DNA from: Avanaerovorax sp964442135
Lineage (GTDB): Bacteria > Bacillota > Clostridia > Peptostreptococcales > Anaerovoracaceae
Reading direction: 5' to 3'
NCBI GenBank assembly: GCA_964442135.1
Contig: CAYTYN010000005.1
Coordinates: 1 to 58,296, forward strand
DNA: 58,296 nucleotides
Part shown: positions 7,784-16,449 of the stretch, piece after piece
Position numbering within the stretch: the stretch's first letter is position 1
How the letters are laid out: the number at the start of each line of letters is the position of its first letter
Position numbers and translations under genes: made by a program
The notes under the pieces: model-generated
Seen by the model: the letters and a program-made list of their open reading frames with translations, nothing else
What the model was told of the DNA's origin: nothing
The model's database searches: none

Positions 7784-9370
7784 CTACGGTACAGCCGGCT
7801 TTTCCTGATCCAAGCGATAAAGGGATACCGCCATGTAAATATCATATGCCATGGGCATGTGAAGCAGATCGCAGCCCAGAAGACGGCGGACTTTATTGAG
7901 ACGGTAAAGCGCCGTGTTCTTATGCACAAAGAGAAGCTCAGACGTCTTTTTTAAGCCGGAATCGGCGTCGAGAAGATAGCAGCACAACGTTTCTATGAGC
8001 GAAGCTTCGTCATCTTCGAGGACAGGCCTGAGAAGGTCGGTGTAATACCGTTGGTCTTCCAGAGAGGAACGTAGAAGCTCAAATACTCTGTTTCCGTAGT
8101 GCAGATCTTCCGGAGTAAAAGAGCGTTTGTGCGGATAAATCCTTTTCAACGCTTCATTTCCCTGCTTGTATTCTTTAAAAAAGGATGAAAGCTTTTCGAA
8201 GAGGCCATCTGTCTGCCAGCAGATGTAATAGTCGATTTCTTCCATGTGACTGAGCAGCGCTTGCAGGTCCTCCCGAAAGAGAGATCCCAGAGGGTCTGTT
8301 TTATTGTGATATAGCATAACAATGTGGGAACCAATCCGGTCAGCGATGCACGGGATCTCGTTTTTAGAAAAAAAGCTTCTGATCCGGTTGAGAATTAACG
8401 GTTCTGCGCCCTTTTTTCTCGTTTTGGAAAGCTCTGCGACGGCTGCGTCCCGATACTGGGTTTTATCAATGCCTGTAAGACAGCAGATATAATCCGCCAG
8501 AAGCCGGTTGTCGTCCAAGAGGGCAGGAATCACTGATTCTTTCGTGGAAACGTTGAGATTATAGTTCCAAAGGGCGGTGAAAAGCTGAATCACTTCCACG
8601 ACCTCTCTCATTTGAGCGGAGCTGAGAATTTCATTGTGGGAAACCGCACAAAGCATTAGATGGTTATTGTTTCTTTCGGTGAACGGAAGGCGAAAGTAGC
8701 TCATATCAGCATTTTTAAGGGAGCACAGTGAATTTCCGCCGGGATCTCTTCCGAAAAAATCTTTAACCGCCGCGTGATCTGCGTAATGATTGGCAGGCCA
8801 GCAAGACGAAGCGATGATGTTATAGCTTCTGTCGCACAGAAAGAAGCTGGCCTTCGCGTAGTCGCCGGCAATCCTCAGAACCAGAGAAGGCGTACGCTGA
8901 TCCTCCGGCGTTTGAGACAGTCTTTCTATGGTGCTGCTGACGAAGCTGTTGCTGGCTCTTCTGTCAAAGATCACTGCTTCCATAACGTCGTTGATGACGT
9001 CGCTGTACTTCAGTCCCATGTCCTGCTCCGGCATGAGTATGAGGGGAAAATGAATTCGGTCGGCGAGCTCCAGCAGCCTGCTGTCGGGATTTCCTAAAAC
9101 GGAACTGGCGTAAAACAGAACCAATCCCACGTCTCCGCTGTCCTTGTAGCGCCTTAAAAGGCGCATTTGCGCATCCACATCATCCTTGACGAAGAACAGG
9201 GCGGAAATCAGCAGTTCGTTAGGGGTGATGATATCGTCAAAGTGGTCCAGATCTTCGAATTCTATGACGGATACGGTTGTCACAATACTGTCGAGGCCGC
9301 TGTGTCCGGCTACAACTTTACCAAGGCGCAGAGAAGGCAGCTTCAGACAGTCTTTTACGGTAATACTCAT
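7784..9370 (-). CDS. PucR/CdaR-family transcriptional regulator
   Basis: 528-residue regulator. The N-terminal 130 residues match the PucR purine-catabolism regulator domain (TVKDCLKLPSL, VVAGHSGLD, PNELLISALFF). The C-terminal 60 residues match the PucR HTH: LKKTSELLFVHKNTALYRLN followed by a hydrophobic helix. The start at 9370 has AGGAGG 7 bases upstream; an upstream in-frame ATG at 9439 has no such site. It is divergent from the NCS1 permease, DUF917 and M20 genes, so it most likely senses their substrate and controls them. Codon use (ATC/ATT, CGN) differs from the flanking fbp and his genes. Confidence 0.85.
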   Translation of the reverse strand: MSITVKDCLKLPSLRLGKVVAGHSGLDSIVTTVSVIEFEDLDHFDDIITPNELLISALFFVKDDVDAQMRLLRRYKDSGDVGLVLFYASSVLGNPDSRLLELADRIHFPLILMPEQDMGLKYSDVINDVMEAVIFDRRASNSFVSSTIERLSQTPEDQRTPSLVLRIAGDYAKASFFLCDRSYNIIASSCWPANHYADHAAVKDFFGRDPGGNSLCSLKNADMSYFRLPFTERNNNHLMLCAVSHNEILSSAQMREVVEVIQLFTALWNYNLNVSTKESVIPALLDDNRLLADYICCLTGIDKTQYRDAAVAELSKTRKKGAEPLILNRIRSFFSKNEIPCIADRIGSHIVMLYHNKTDPLGSLFREDLQALLSHMEEIDYYICWQTDGLFEKLSSFFKEYKQGNEALKRIYPHKRSFTPEDLHYGNRVFELLRSSLEDQRYYTDLLRPVLEDDEASLIETLCCYLLDADSGLKKTSELLFVHKNTALYRLNKVRRLLGCDLLHMPMAYDIYMAVSLYRLDQEKPAVP

Positions 9371-9576
9371 GTTACACCCTCCTGTTACGTCCTCCTGAAA
9401 AAATTTCTCCCGAAAAAATGGTATCACAGGACTATACATAAAACAAGGGCTTTGTGACGGATCATAAAACTCTTGCAGAATTATTGGTCCGGAGATTAAA
9501 GATAAAAAAATCTGAAAATGATATACTTCATTCCATTAAAAGGAGAAACTTTTGAAAGGAGAAAAGGAGAATAACG
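9371..9576. promoter_or_regulatory. divergent control region, pucR-like / NCS1 permease
   Basis: 206 bases between divergent genes. On the plus strand TGA plus TATACT (9520-9528) forms an extended -10 for the permease operon. An 8-base direct repeat CATAAAAC occurs at 9437-9444 and 9463-9470, about 2.5 helical turns apart, and is a reasonable place for regulator binding. A weak minus-strand -10 (TATAGT, complement of 9431-9436) may serve the regulator. Confidence 0.4.
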
Positions 9577-10863
9577 ATGGAGAAAAAAGAAAAGCATGTG
9601 GAAGCCAATGCGCTGGCGCCCATTCCTGAAGGTGAACGCCAAGGATGGATATCTTTGGCTCTGGTGCAGGCGGGAATCTGCATCTGCGCTTCTTCCTTCC
9701 TGGAAGGCGCCCTTTTGGCAGAAGCGATGCCTTTGGGAGAAGCAATTCTGGCCGGCACTATAGGCAATTTGGTAGTAGTTATTTTCATGACCATCATCGG
9801 CTTTCAGGGCTCTGACTTGGGTCTCGCCTCCTGCACGCTGGCGGAGGCTTCCTTCGGGAAAAAAGGCGCCAGATATCTGGTCAGTGTGGTATTCGCCATC
9901 AATTTAGTCGGTTGGTTCGGCATTACCAATGAAATCTGCGGAGATGCTTTCACCAACTTTATGAGTGAAACCTTCGGGATCAATATTCCGCTGGTCGCTT
10001 CCAATATCCTTTGGGGTATGATTATGCTGATTACAGCCGTATACGGCATGCGGGCCATGGAAAAGCTTGATGCTGTGTCCATTCCGTTCCTCTTGATCGT
10101 TATGGCTGTGGGCACGTATCTGGCGATTCGGGAATACGGTTTTTCTGCGGCAACCCAGGAGGTAGAAAGAACCATGTCCTTTATGGGTGGAGTCAGCTTA
10201 GCTTTTGACTTCTACGCGGTAGGCGTTGTAACTGCGGGAGATATTTCCAGATTCCAGAAAAACAGAGTAGAAACTGCCAAGTCTACCGTATGGGGTGTGC
10301 TTCCGGTGGCGGTGCTTACCCTTGCTCTGGGCGCGATTCTGACTAAGATTTCCAATGAATACGACATCAGCATGGTTTTAATCACGGTGGGACTGCCTTT
10401 TGTGGGTATTTTGTCTATTATTCTTTCTACATGGACCACCAATTGCTCCAACATTTACAGCGGAGGACTTGACGTGGTTATGGCGTTCAATTTACCGGAT
10501 CACCGCAGAAGAGAAGTGACCGTCGTAGCCGGAGTCATCGGTACCCTGCTGGGAGCCTTCGGAGTTTTAAATCACATTGAAGCCTTTTTGAGCTTCCTGG
10601 CTTATCTGGTGTGTCCGGTAGGAGGCGCTATGATCGCCGACTATTGGATTGTCGGAAAGGGAAAGCCGGAGCGCTGGCATTCCATGGACGGCACCAACTG
10701 GGCAGGTGTGATCAGTTGGGTTCTGGGCGCGATAGGAGGATATCTGGTGGCCTATGCCTATGTGGGAATTTTCATTTCACTGGTCGCATATGTAGTGCTC
10801 GAGAGATTCATACCTTCTCTGTCAAGGGAAGAAGTGCCTGTAGATGAGGGTAAAGCACAATAA
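9577..10863 (+). CDS. NCS1-family permease (cytosine permease/CodB-like)
   Basis: 428-residue membrane protein with about 12 hydrophobic segments and the family pattern of a cytosine/purine/hydantoin symporter: early GICICASSFLEGALLAEAMPL, EASFGKKGARY in the first loop, and WFGITNEICGDA in TM3. NCS1 carriers import nucleobases, allantoin or hydantoins by cation symport. The start has an AAGGAG site 7-8 bases upstream. First gene of a three-gene operon with DUF917 and M20 proteins; the substrate is presumably the compound those enzymes degrade. Codon use matches the foreign block. Confidence 0.88.
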   Translation: MEKKEKHVEANALAPIPEGERQGWISLALVQAGICICASSFLEGALLAEAMPLGEAILAGTIGNLVVVIFMTIIGFQGSDLGLASCTLAEASFGKKGARYLVSVVFAINLVGWFGITNEICGDAFTNFMSETFGINIPLVASNILWGMIMLITAVYGMRAMEKLDAVSIPFLLIVMAVGTYLAIREYGFSAATQEVERTMSFMGGVSLAFDFYAVGVVTAGDISRFQKNRVETAKSTVWGVLPVAVLTLALGAILTKISNEYDISMVLITVGLPFVGILSIILSTWTTNCSNIYSGGLDVVMAFNLPDHRRREVTVVAGVIGTLLGAFGVLNHIEAFLSFLAYLVCPVGGAMIADYWIVGKGKPERWHSMDGTNWAGVISWVLGAIGGYLVAYAYVGIFISLVAYVVLERFIPSLSREEVPVDEGKAQ

Positions 10864-10876
10864 AGGGGGAAGCAAT

Positions 10877-11983
10877 ATGATTGAACTGAATAAGCAGGAT
10901 ATGATCGATTTACTGTATGGCTGCGCGGTGCTGGGCACAGGGGGAGGCGGAAAGCTGGAGCATGGCTTTGACCTGATGAAAGAAGATTTTGAAGCGGGGA
11001 AAACGTTGAAGCTGGCTTCACTGGATGAAATTCCGGATGACGAATACATTACAGTTCCCTACGGCTGCGGCGCTCCGGCCGCCACAGGCGCGCCGCTGCC
11101 GCCGGAGCTTGCCGGACTGCCCCAGGTGGAGTCGCCTACGGTAATCGCTTTTCGGGAATTAGAGAAGGAGCTTGGACGGAAATTCTTCGCGGTCTCTTCT
11201 ACGGAGCTGGGCGGCATGAACACGGCCGAGGCATTGCATATCGCCTGCTTGTTGGACATTCCGCTGGCGGACGGGGATCCGGCGGGAAGATCCGTGCCGG
11301 AATTGTCCCACTCTACATTCTACATGAAGGGATTGCGCAGCGATCCGATGGCTGTGGTGACTAAATTCGGAGAAGTAATGATTTTACGTGAAATGGTCAA
11401 CGACTTTCGGATTGAATCCCTGGTCAGAGCCGTTTCCATCGTCAGCGGCGACGATATCAGCGTATGCGACCATCCGATGACAGGAAAACAGTATCGGGAG
11501 GCTATCATTCCCGGCGCCATCAGCTATGCGTGGAAAATCGGACGTCTCCTTCGCGATGCAAAGGAGGCGGGCAGAGATGCAGCTTCGGAAATCGCGGCTC
11601 AGATGGACGGAGAGGTACTTTTCCGCGGACGGGTATCGGCGATGCCTTGGGAGCTGCGGGACGGTTTCCAGTTCGGAGACATTTACCTGGACGGTATAGG
11701 TGACGATCAGGGAGATCGGTACAGAATTACCTTTAAAAATGAAAATATCGCCTCCTATCGAAACGAGCGAATCGACGTGACCGTACCGGATCTGATCTGC
11801 ATGATCGACGGAGAAGGCAATCCGATGACCACGCCGGACTTTGCGGTGGGAGATGAGATGAATGTGTTGGCGCTGCCGGCTCCGGAAATGTGGAAAAGTC
11901 AGATCGGTCTTGAAATTTTCGGACCGAGACATTTCGGAATCGACGTCGACTACGTGCCTTTTTCGGAAAGGAACAGAAAATAA
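10877..11983 (+). CDS. DUF917 (S-methylthiohydantoin desulfurase-like) protein
   Basis: 368 residues from ATG 10877 (AAGGGGGAAGC upstream). The N-terminus LLYGCAVLGTGGGGKLEHGFDL and the PYGCGAPAATGAP segment match the DUF917 family, related to hydantoinase A-type ring-acting enzymes; members are annotated as S-methylthiohydantoin desulfurases. The internal ELGGMNTAEAL and LADGDPAGRSVPEL segments are also typical. It stops in a TAATG overlap with the M20 gene, so the two proteins are made together. Substrate inferred: a cyclic amide, ureide or hydantoin-like compound. Confidence 0.8.
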   Translation: MIELNKQDMIDLLYGCAVLGTGGGGKLEHGFDLMKEDFEAGKTLKLASLDEIPDDEYITVPYGCGAPAATGAPLPPELAGLPQVESPTVIAFRELEKELGRKFFAVSSTELGGMNTAEALHIACLLDIPLADGDPAGRSVPELSHSTFYMKGLRSDPMAVVTKFGEVMILREMVNDFRIESLVRAVSIVSGDDISVCDHPMTGKQYREAIIPGAISYAWKIGRLLRDAKEAGRDAASEIAAQMDGEVLFRGRVSAMPWELRDGFQFGDIYLDGIGDDQGDRYRITFKNENIASYRNERIDVTVPDLICMIDGEGNPMTTPDFAVGDEMNVLALPAPEMWKSQIGLEIFGPRHFGIDVDYVPFSERNRK

Positions 11984-13239
11984 TGGATAGAAAAGACGAT
12001 ATGCTTGAAACGCTGGCAAAACTGGTCGCTTGGCCCAGCGTAAGCTGTATCGATGACTCGCCCTATCCCTTCGGAGAAAATGTATACCGGACTTTGTGCA
12101 GCGCTCTGGAGGTCTGCGAGTCGTTGGGAATGGAAACGAAAAAATGCGGGAACTATCTGGGTTATGCCCAGGCCGGTCAGGGGAAACGCCTGATCGGCGT
12201 TCTCGTTCATCTGGATGTGGTGCCTGCCGGAGAAGGCTGGGAGACCGATCCATTCCGAGCGGAAATCAGGGGAGACCGAATCTACGGAAGAGGCGTCATG
12301 GATGATAAGGGTCCGGCGGCAGCCGTGATCTATGCTGTGAAGGATTTGATGGATCAGGGAATGCTGAAAGACAAGCGGGTTCGAATTATCTTCGGATGCT
12401 CGGAAGAAACCGGAGAATGGGAGGATATCGATTATTACAAGCAGACAGAGGAGCTGCCGGAATGTGGATTTACTCCCGACGGTGATTTTCCGCTGATATT
12501 TGCAGAAAAAGGTATCGCCAACGTGGTATTTTCTATGGCGCTTTCCGAGAGCGGAATAGAGGAAGCCGAGGGAGGGGATGCGATCAATGTTGTTCCCGGA
12601 CATTGCCGTTTGAAGGCGTCGGCTCCGGACGGCAATGACGTTACGGTTGAGACCGAGGGAAGACCTGCCCACGCCAGTACGCCGGAGGAGGGTACCAATG
12701 CCATCGGACTTGCCATGGAACGGTTAAAAGGAGTTCCCTTCGCGGAATTTTACATGGCATGCTTCGGAAATACCTGGGATGGCAGTTTGATGAACTGCGC
12801 CTTGCGGGATGAGGTCAGCGGCCCCATCACCGTAAATCCGGGCGTAATCAGGGTGGAAGACGGAAATATACGGCTGTATGTGGATATCCGCTATCCGGTG
12901 ACCTTCACTTCTTCGGAGGTAATGGATCGGATAGAAAAGGCTGTTCTTCCCTGGAATGTGGAGGCGAAGCTGGTGTATGACGAAAGACCCATGTTCGTGG
13001 AAAAGGAAAGCGCTCTCTGCCGGACCTTGCTGAGCGCTTATCGGGAGGTAACCGGAGACATGACGGAACCTCAGGCCATGGGAGGGGGAACTTACGCAAA
13101 AGCCATGGAGAATATTTTGGCATTCGGTCCCGTCTTTCCCGGACGAGAATGCAGAGAGCATCAGAACAACGAGTATATTCTGATCGAAGATCTGTACAGA
13201 GCACGTCAGATTTACGCCTTGGCTCTTTCCAGGCTGTAG
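11983..13239 (+). CDS. M20 family peptidase/amidohydrolase (Sapep/PepV type), copy 1
   Basis: 418-residue zinc hydrolase. Metal-binding landmarks: HLDVVPAGEGW near residue 76, GRGVMDDKGP near 103 (bridging Asp), the catalytic Glu pair SEETGEW near 137, FTPDGDFP near 164, and a late MGGGTYA. These place it with Sapep/PepV dipeptidases rather than carboxypeptidase G2. It is translationally coupled to DUF917 (TAATG) and ends the operon. A paralogue of the same subfamily sits in the second foreign block (25580-26962). Likely role: hydrolysis of the linear amide or dipeptide released by the DUF917 step. My Ile codon count is 4 ATA of 22, unlike resident genes. Confidence 0.88.
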   Translation: MDRKDDMLETLAKLVAWPSVSCIDDSPYPFGENVYRTLCSALEVCESLGMETKKCGNYLGYAQAGQGKRLIGVLVHLDVVPAGEGWETDPFRAEIRGDRIYGRGVMDDKGPAAAVIYAVKDLMDQGMLKDKRVRIIFGCSEETGEWEDIDYYKQTEELPECGFTPDGDFPLIFAEKGIANVVFSMALSESGIEEAEGGDAINVVPGHCRLKASAPDGNDVTVETEGRPAHASTPEEGTNAIGLAMERLKGVPFAEFYMACFGNTWDGSLMNCALRDEVSGPITVNPGVIRVEDGNIRLYVDIRYPVTFTSSEVMDRIEKAVLPWNVEAKLVYDERPMFVEKESALCRTLLSAYREVTGDMTEPQAMGGGTYAKAMENILAFGPVFPGRECREHQNNEYILIEDLYRARQIYALALSRL

Positions 13240-13297
13240 CTTTATATAAATTTTACCGGAGCCTCTGAAGTTTTTTTAAAAAAACAGGAAAAAAGGT

Positions 13298-13343
13298 TTA
13301 CTTTACTACTTTAACGTGATAGAGTAGTAAAGTAATTTTTTTT
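13298..13343 (+). promoter_or_regulatory. 13-bp-arm palindrome before hisZ (terminator and/or his operator)
   Basis: TTACTTTACTACT (13298-13310) is exactly complementary to 13323-13335 across a 12-base loop, and eight T follow. As RNA it is a good terminator for the upstream M20 operon. As DNA it could be an operator: a weak promoter TTTACT-17-TAGTAA (13302-13307, 13325-13330) lies inside the arms. Only 24 bases remain before the hisZ ATG, so the his promoter must overlap this element or lie upstream of it. A TrpR-family YerC gene, of the kind proposed as histidine-responsive regulator, lies at 45306. Confidence 0.7.
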
Positions 13344-13367
13344 CTGAGCTGAAGGAAAGGGGCGTCT

Positions 13368-14510
13368 ATGAGGATAAAATTCGACCGGACTTTGACCGGT
13401 GAAGATATAAGACAGCTGAGCCTGAGACATCTCTACGAGGGTTTCGGATACGTCCACTATAAGATGAATAAATTCGAGGAGTATGACCTGTACGCTGAGA
13501 ACAAGGACTTTCTGGCGGGAGATAAGATAATAACCTTCACCGATACTAACGGAAGGTTGCTGGCGCTGAAGCCGGACGTCACTCTCTCAATAGTGAAGAA
13601 CTACATAGATGCTCCCGGCGCTGTGCGGAAGGTTTACTACAGCGAGAACATATACAGAACCTCCAGAAGCACTAAGACGTATAAGGAGATAATGCAGACG
13701 GGACTGGAGTGCATCGGAGCCTTGGACGTCTATCAGATTTCGGAGGTTCTGACTTTGGCCGCGGCCAGCTTGGAGGTTCTCAGCGGCAACGGATACATCC
13801 TAGATATATCCCACATGAATCTCATCAGAGGATTTTTAGAGGAGATGAATCTCAGACCGAAGGACGAGGAAATGTTCCTGTCCCTTTTGAGGAAGAAGAA
13901 CATCCACGGCATAAGGACCTTGCTCCGCGGCATAGGAACAGAGGAAGCTCTCAAGGAGACGGCCATAGGACTGGCTTCAACCTATGGAGAGCCGGATTCG
14001 GTTTTAGCCCGCCTTCGCCCTTTGGCGTTAAACTCTGCTATGAACGAAGCCTTAGACGAGCTTGAGATCATATGGGGAATTTTAAAGGCTCAGGGCGCGG
14101 AGGGTGTGAACCTGGACTTTTCCCTGGTCAACGATATGAGCTATTACAACGGAGTCATGTTCAGAGGATATATAGAAGGAATACCGTCGGGGGTTCTCTC
14201 GGGAGGAAGGTACGACGAGCTTCTGGACAAAATGGGAAAGGGCAAGGACGAGAACGGGGGCGCTATCGGCTTTGCCATTAACATGGATCTGGTCAACAGC
14301 TGGGCCGAGGAGCAGGAGGAATTCGATGTGGACATCATGTTGATCTACGGCAGAGGAGCGGCAGACCCGGATTTCGATCCCCGGGATCTGGCAGGAAAGG
14401 TCAACGACATAGTGGAAAAGGGTTATTCTGTTCAGGTGCAGAAAAATCTCCCTGAAAGGGTGAAATACAGAAAACTCATAGAATATCTGCCGGGAGGTGT
14501 GTTAGAATGA
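13368..14510 (+). CDS. hisZ: ATP phosphoribosyltransferase regulatory subunit
   Basis: HisRS-like protein with no aminoacylation role that partners short HisG in the first step of histidine synthesis. 380 residues. The class II synthetase fold is visible: motif-2-like YYSENIYRTSRSTKTYKEIMQTGLECIG near residue 87, and LVNDMSYYNGVMFRGYIEGIPSGVLSGGRYDELL near 248. The tRNA-anticodon-binding domain of HisRS is absent. First gene of the his operon, with GGAAAGGGG upstream; its stop overlaps the hisG start (ATGA). Confidence 0.93.
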   Translation: MRIKFDRTLTGEDIRQLSLRHLYEGFGYVHYKMNKFEEYDLYAENKDFLAGDKIITFTDTNGRLLALKPDVTLSIVKNYIDAPGAVRKVYYSENIYRTSRSTKTYKEIMQTGLECIGALDVYQISEVLTLAAASLEVLSGNGYILDISHMNLIRGFLEEMNLRPKDEEMFLSLLRKKNIHGIRTLLRGIGTEEALKETAIGLASTYGEPDSVLARLRPLALNSAMNEALDELEIIWGILKAQGAEGVNLDFSLVNDMSYYNGVMFRGYIEGIPSGVLSGGRYDELLDKMGKGKDENGGAIGFAINMDLVNSWAEEQEEFDVDIMLIYGRGAADPDFDPRDLAGKVNDIVEKGYSVQVQKNLPERVKYRKLIEYLPGGVLE

Positions 14511-15154
14511 ATGATGTCATAAATGTTGCCCTCCCAAAGGGCAGACTGGGTGAAAAGGTATACGACATGTTCGACAGGGCGGGATACTCATGTCCGTCCA
14601 TAAAGGAAGACAGCAGGAAGCTGATATTCCGGTCGGAGGACTCCGGAGTCAGGTACTTTTGGGTCAAACCCTCTGACGTGGCCATCTACGTGGAGAGGGG
14701 CGCCGCAGACATAGGTGTGGCCGGAAGAGATATAGTTTTAGAGTACGAGCCGGACGTGTACGAGCTTTTAGACCTGGAGACGGGAAGCTGCAGGATGTGC
14801 GTGGCAGGGAAGAAGGATTTCAGGGATAACCCGGGAAAGACCTTGAGAGTGGCCACTAAGTTCGTGAACATCGCCGCAAAGTATTACGGCGGACAGAGCA
14901 GGGATATCGACATAATTAAGCTGTCCGGCTCCATAGAGCTTGCCCCTATTTTAGGCCTGTCTGACGTAATAGTGGACATAGTGGAGACGGGAACCACCCT
15001 TAAGGAAAACGATCTGGCAGTCTTTGATACCATAGTGGATATAAGTGCCAGGCTCATATCCAACAAGGTCAGCTTTAAATTTAAAAATAAAAGCGTGGAG
15101 AAGATGGTCAATGCCCTGAGGGAGATCGTACAGGGCGAGGGGAGGCAGAGGTAA
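14507..15154 (+). CDS. hisG: ATP phosphoribosyltransferase, short catalytic form
   Basis: Condenses ATP and PRPP, committing flux to histidine. At 215 residues it is the short form that lacks the C-terminal allosteric domain and depends on HisZ, encoded just upstream with a 4-base overlap. Family features: NVALPKGRLGEKVYDMF at the start, ERGAADIGVAGRDIV near 66, and the PRPP-binding DVIVDIVETGTTLKEN near 154. Confidence 0.95.
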   Translation: MNDVINVALPKGRLGEKVYDMFDRAGYSCPSIKEDSRKLIFRSEDSGVRYFWVKPSDVAIYVERGAADIGVAGRDIVLEYEPDVYELLDLETGSCRMCVAGKKDFRDNPGKTLRVATKFVNIAAKYYGGQSRDIDIIKLSGSIELAPILGLSDVIVDIVETGTTLKENDLAVFDTIVDISARLISNKVSFKFKNKSVEKMVNALREIVQGEGRQR

Positions 15155-15160
15155 TCACAG

Positions 15161-16447
15161 ATGATTAAAATACTGAAATACGGACAGGTGCCGGCTGAAG
15201 AGGTGTTCAGCCGAGGGGACGCGGCCGTATCCGTGGAGGATACGGTGAGAGAAATAATAGACGATGTGCGAAAAAACGGGGACGAGGCTCTCTTTCGATA
15301 CTGTAGGAGGTTCGACGGCGCCGGATTAGACAGGCTGGAGGTGACCGAAGAGGAAAAGAAGGAGGCCATGGCTCTGGTGGATCCTGAGCTGGTGAAGGTG
15401 ATGGAGAGGTCAGCCGCCAACATCAGGAAATTCCACGAAAAGCAGGTGAGAAGCAGCTTCGTCATCAACGACAGAGACGGCGTAGTCATGGGCCAAAAGG
15501 TGGTGCCTTTAGACAGAGCCGGTCTTTACGTTCCGGGAGGAACGGCGGCTTATCCTTCCTCCGTCCTCATGAACGCCATTCCGGCCAAGATCGCCGGAGT
15601 GGGAGAGATGGTCATCACCACCCCGTCAAGAGCCGGGAGGATGAACCCGGTGATACTGGCGGCGGCTCAGATAGCCGGCGTGGATCGAATCTTTAAGGTG
15701 GGAGGCGCTCAGGCCGTAGCCGCTCTGGCCTACGGAACGGAGACGGTTCCCAAGGTGGATAAGATAGTAGGCCCGGGAAACGCCTATGTAGCCGAAGCGA
15801 AAAAGCAGGTGTTCGGACAGGTGGCTATCGACATGATAGCGGGGCCCAGCGAGATATTGGTTCTGGCGGACGGAACCTGCGATCCCGGCTTCGTGGCGGC
15901 CGACCTTTTAAGTCAGGCGGAGCACGACAAAAACGCCAGCGCCGTTCTGGTAACGGACAGCGAAGAGCTGGCAGAGGCTGTGGCCCGGGAAATAGATGAG
16001 CAGCTTAAGAGCCTGCCGAGAAGAGAGATTGCCTCTGCATCCATAGAGAACAACGGAAAGATAATCGTTACGGAGAATCTTAAGGACGCCGTAGACGTGG
16101 TCAACGAAATCGCACCGGAGCACCTGGAGATTTGCGTGGATTCACCTTTCGACTATCTGGGAGGAATACGCCACGCAGGATCTGTCTTCTTAGGCAAATA
16201 CTGCCCGGAGGCCATGGGAGATTACCTGGCGGGGCCTAACCACACCTTGCCTACAGGAGGAACGGCCAGATTTTCCAGCCCTCTCTCCGTAGACGACTTT
16301 GTTAAGAAATATCAGTACACCTACTTTACGAAGGAGGCCTTCAGTGAGCATGCCGAGGACATAGCCGCCTTTGCCGGGGCAGAGGGCCTTGACGCTCACG
16401 GAAGGAGCGCTCTCATTCGCATAGGAAGGTACAGGGAGAACATGTAG
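15161..16447 (+). CDS. hisD: histidinol dehydrogenase
   Basis: Zinc enzyme that oxidises L-histidinol to L-histidine with two NAD+, the last pathway steps. 428 residues, normal length. Seen: LYVPGGTAAYPSSVLMNAIPA near 118, VGPGNAYVAEAKKQVFG near 204, IDMIAGPSEILVLAD near 227, the QAEHDKNA zinc ligand region near 251, and NHTLPTGGTARFSSPL near 363. Confidence 0.97.
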   Translation: MIKILKYGQVPAEEVFSRGDAAVSVEDTVREIIDDVRKNGDEALFRYCRRFDGAGLDRLEVTEEEKKEAMALVDPELVKVMERSAANIRKFHEKQVRSSFVINDRDGVVMGQKVVPLDRAGLYVPGGTAAYPSSVLMNAIPAKIAGVGEMVITTPSRAGRMNPVILAAAQIAGVDRIFKVGGAQAVAALAYGTETVPKVDKIVGPGNAYVAEAKKQVFGQVAIDMIAGPSEILVLADGTCDPGFVAADLLSQAEHDKNASAVLVTDSEELAEAVAREIDEQLKSLPRREIASASIENNGKIIVTENLKDAVDVVNEIAPEHLEICVDSPFDYLGGIRHAGSVFLGKYCPEAMGDYLAGPNHTLPTGGTARFSSPLSVDDFVKKYQYTYFTKEAFSEHAEDIAAFAGAEGLDAHGRSALIRIGRYRENM

Positions 16448-16449
16448 AT

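Noticed and set aside
7655..7954. Plus-strand ORF of 99 codons
   Set aside because: Starts inside a terminator hairpin, has no ribosome site and runs antisense to the 3' end of the PucR-type gene.
7479..13291. Similar T-run/A-run sequences at about 7479-7500 and 13268-13291 as possible target-site repeats of the first foreign block
   Set aside because: The match is almost only homopolymer A and T, so it carries little information; not enough to claim boundary repeats.
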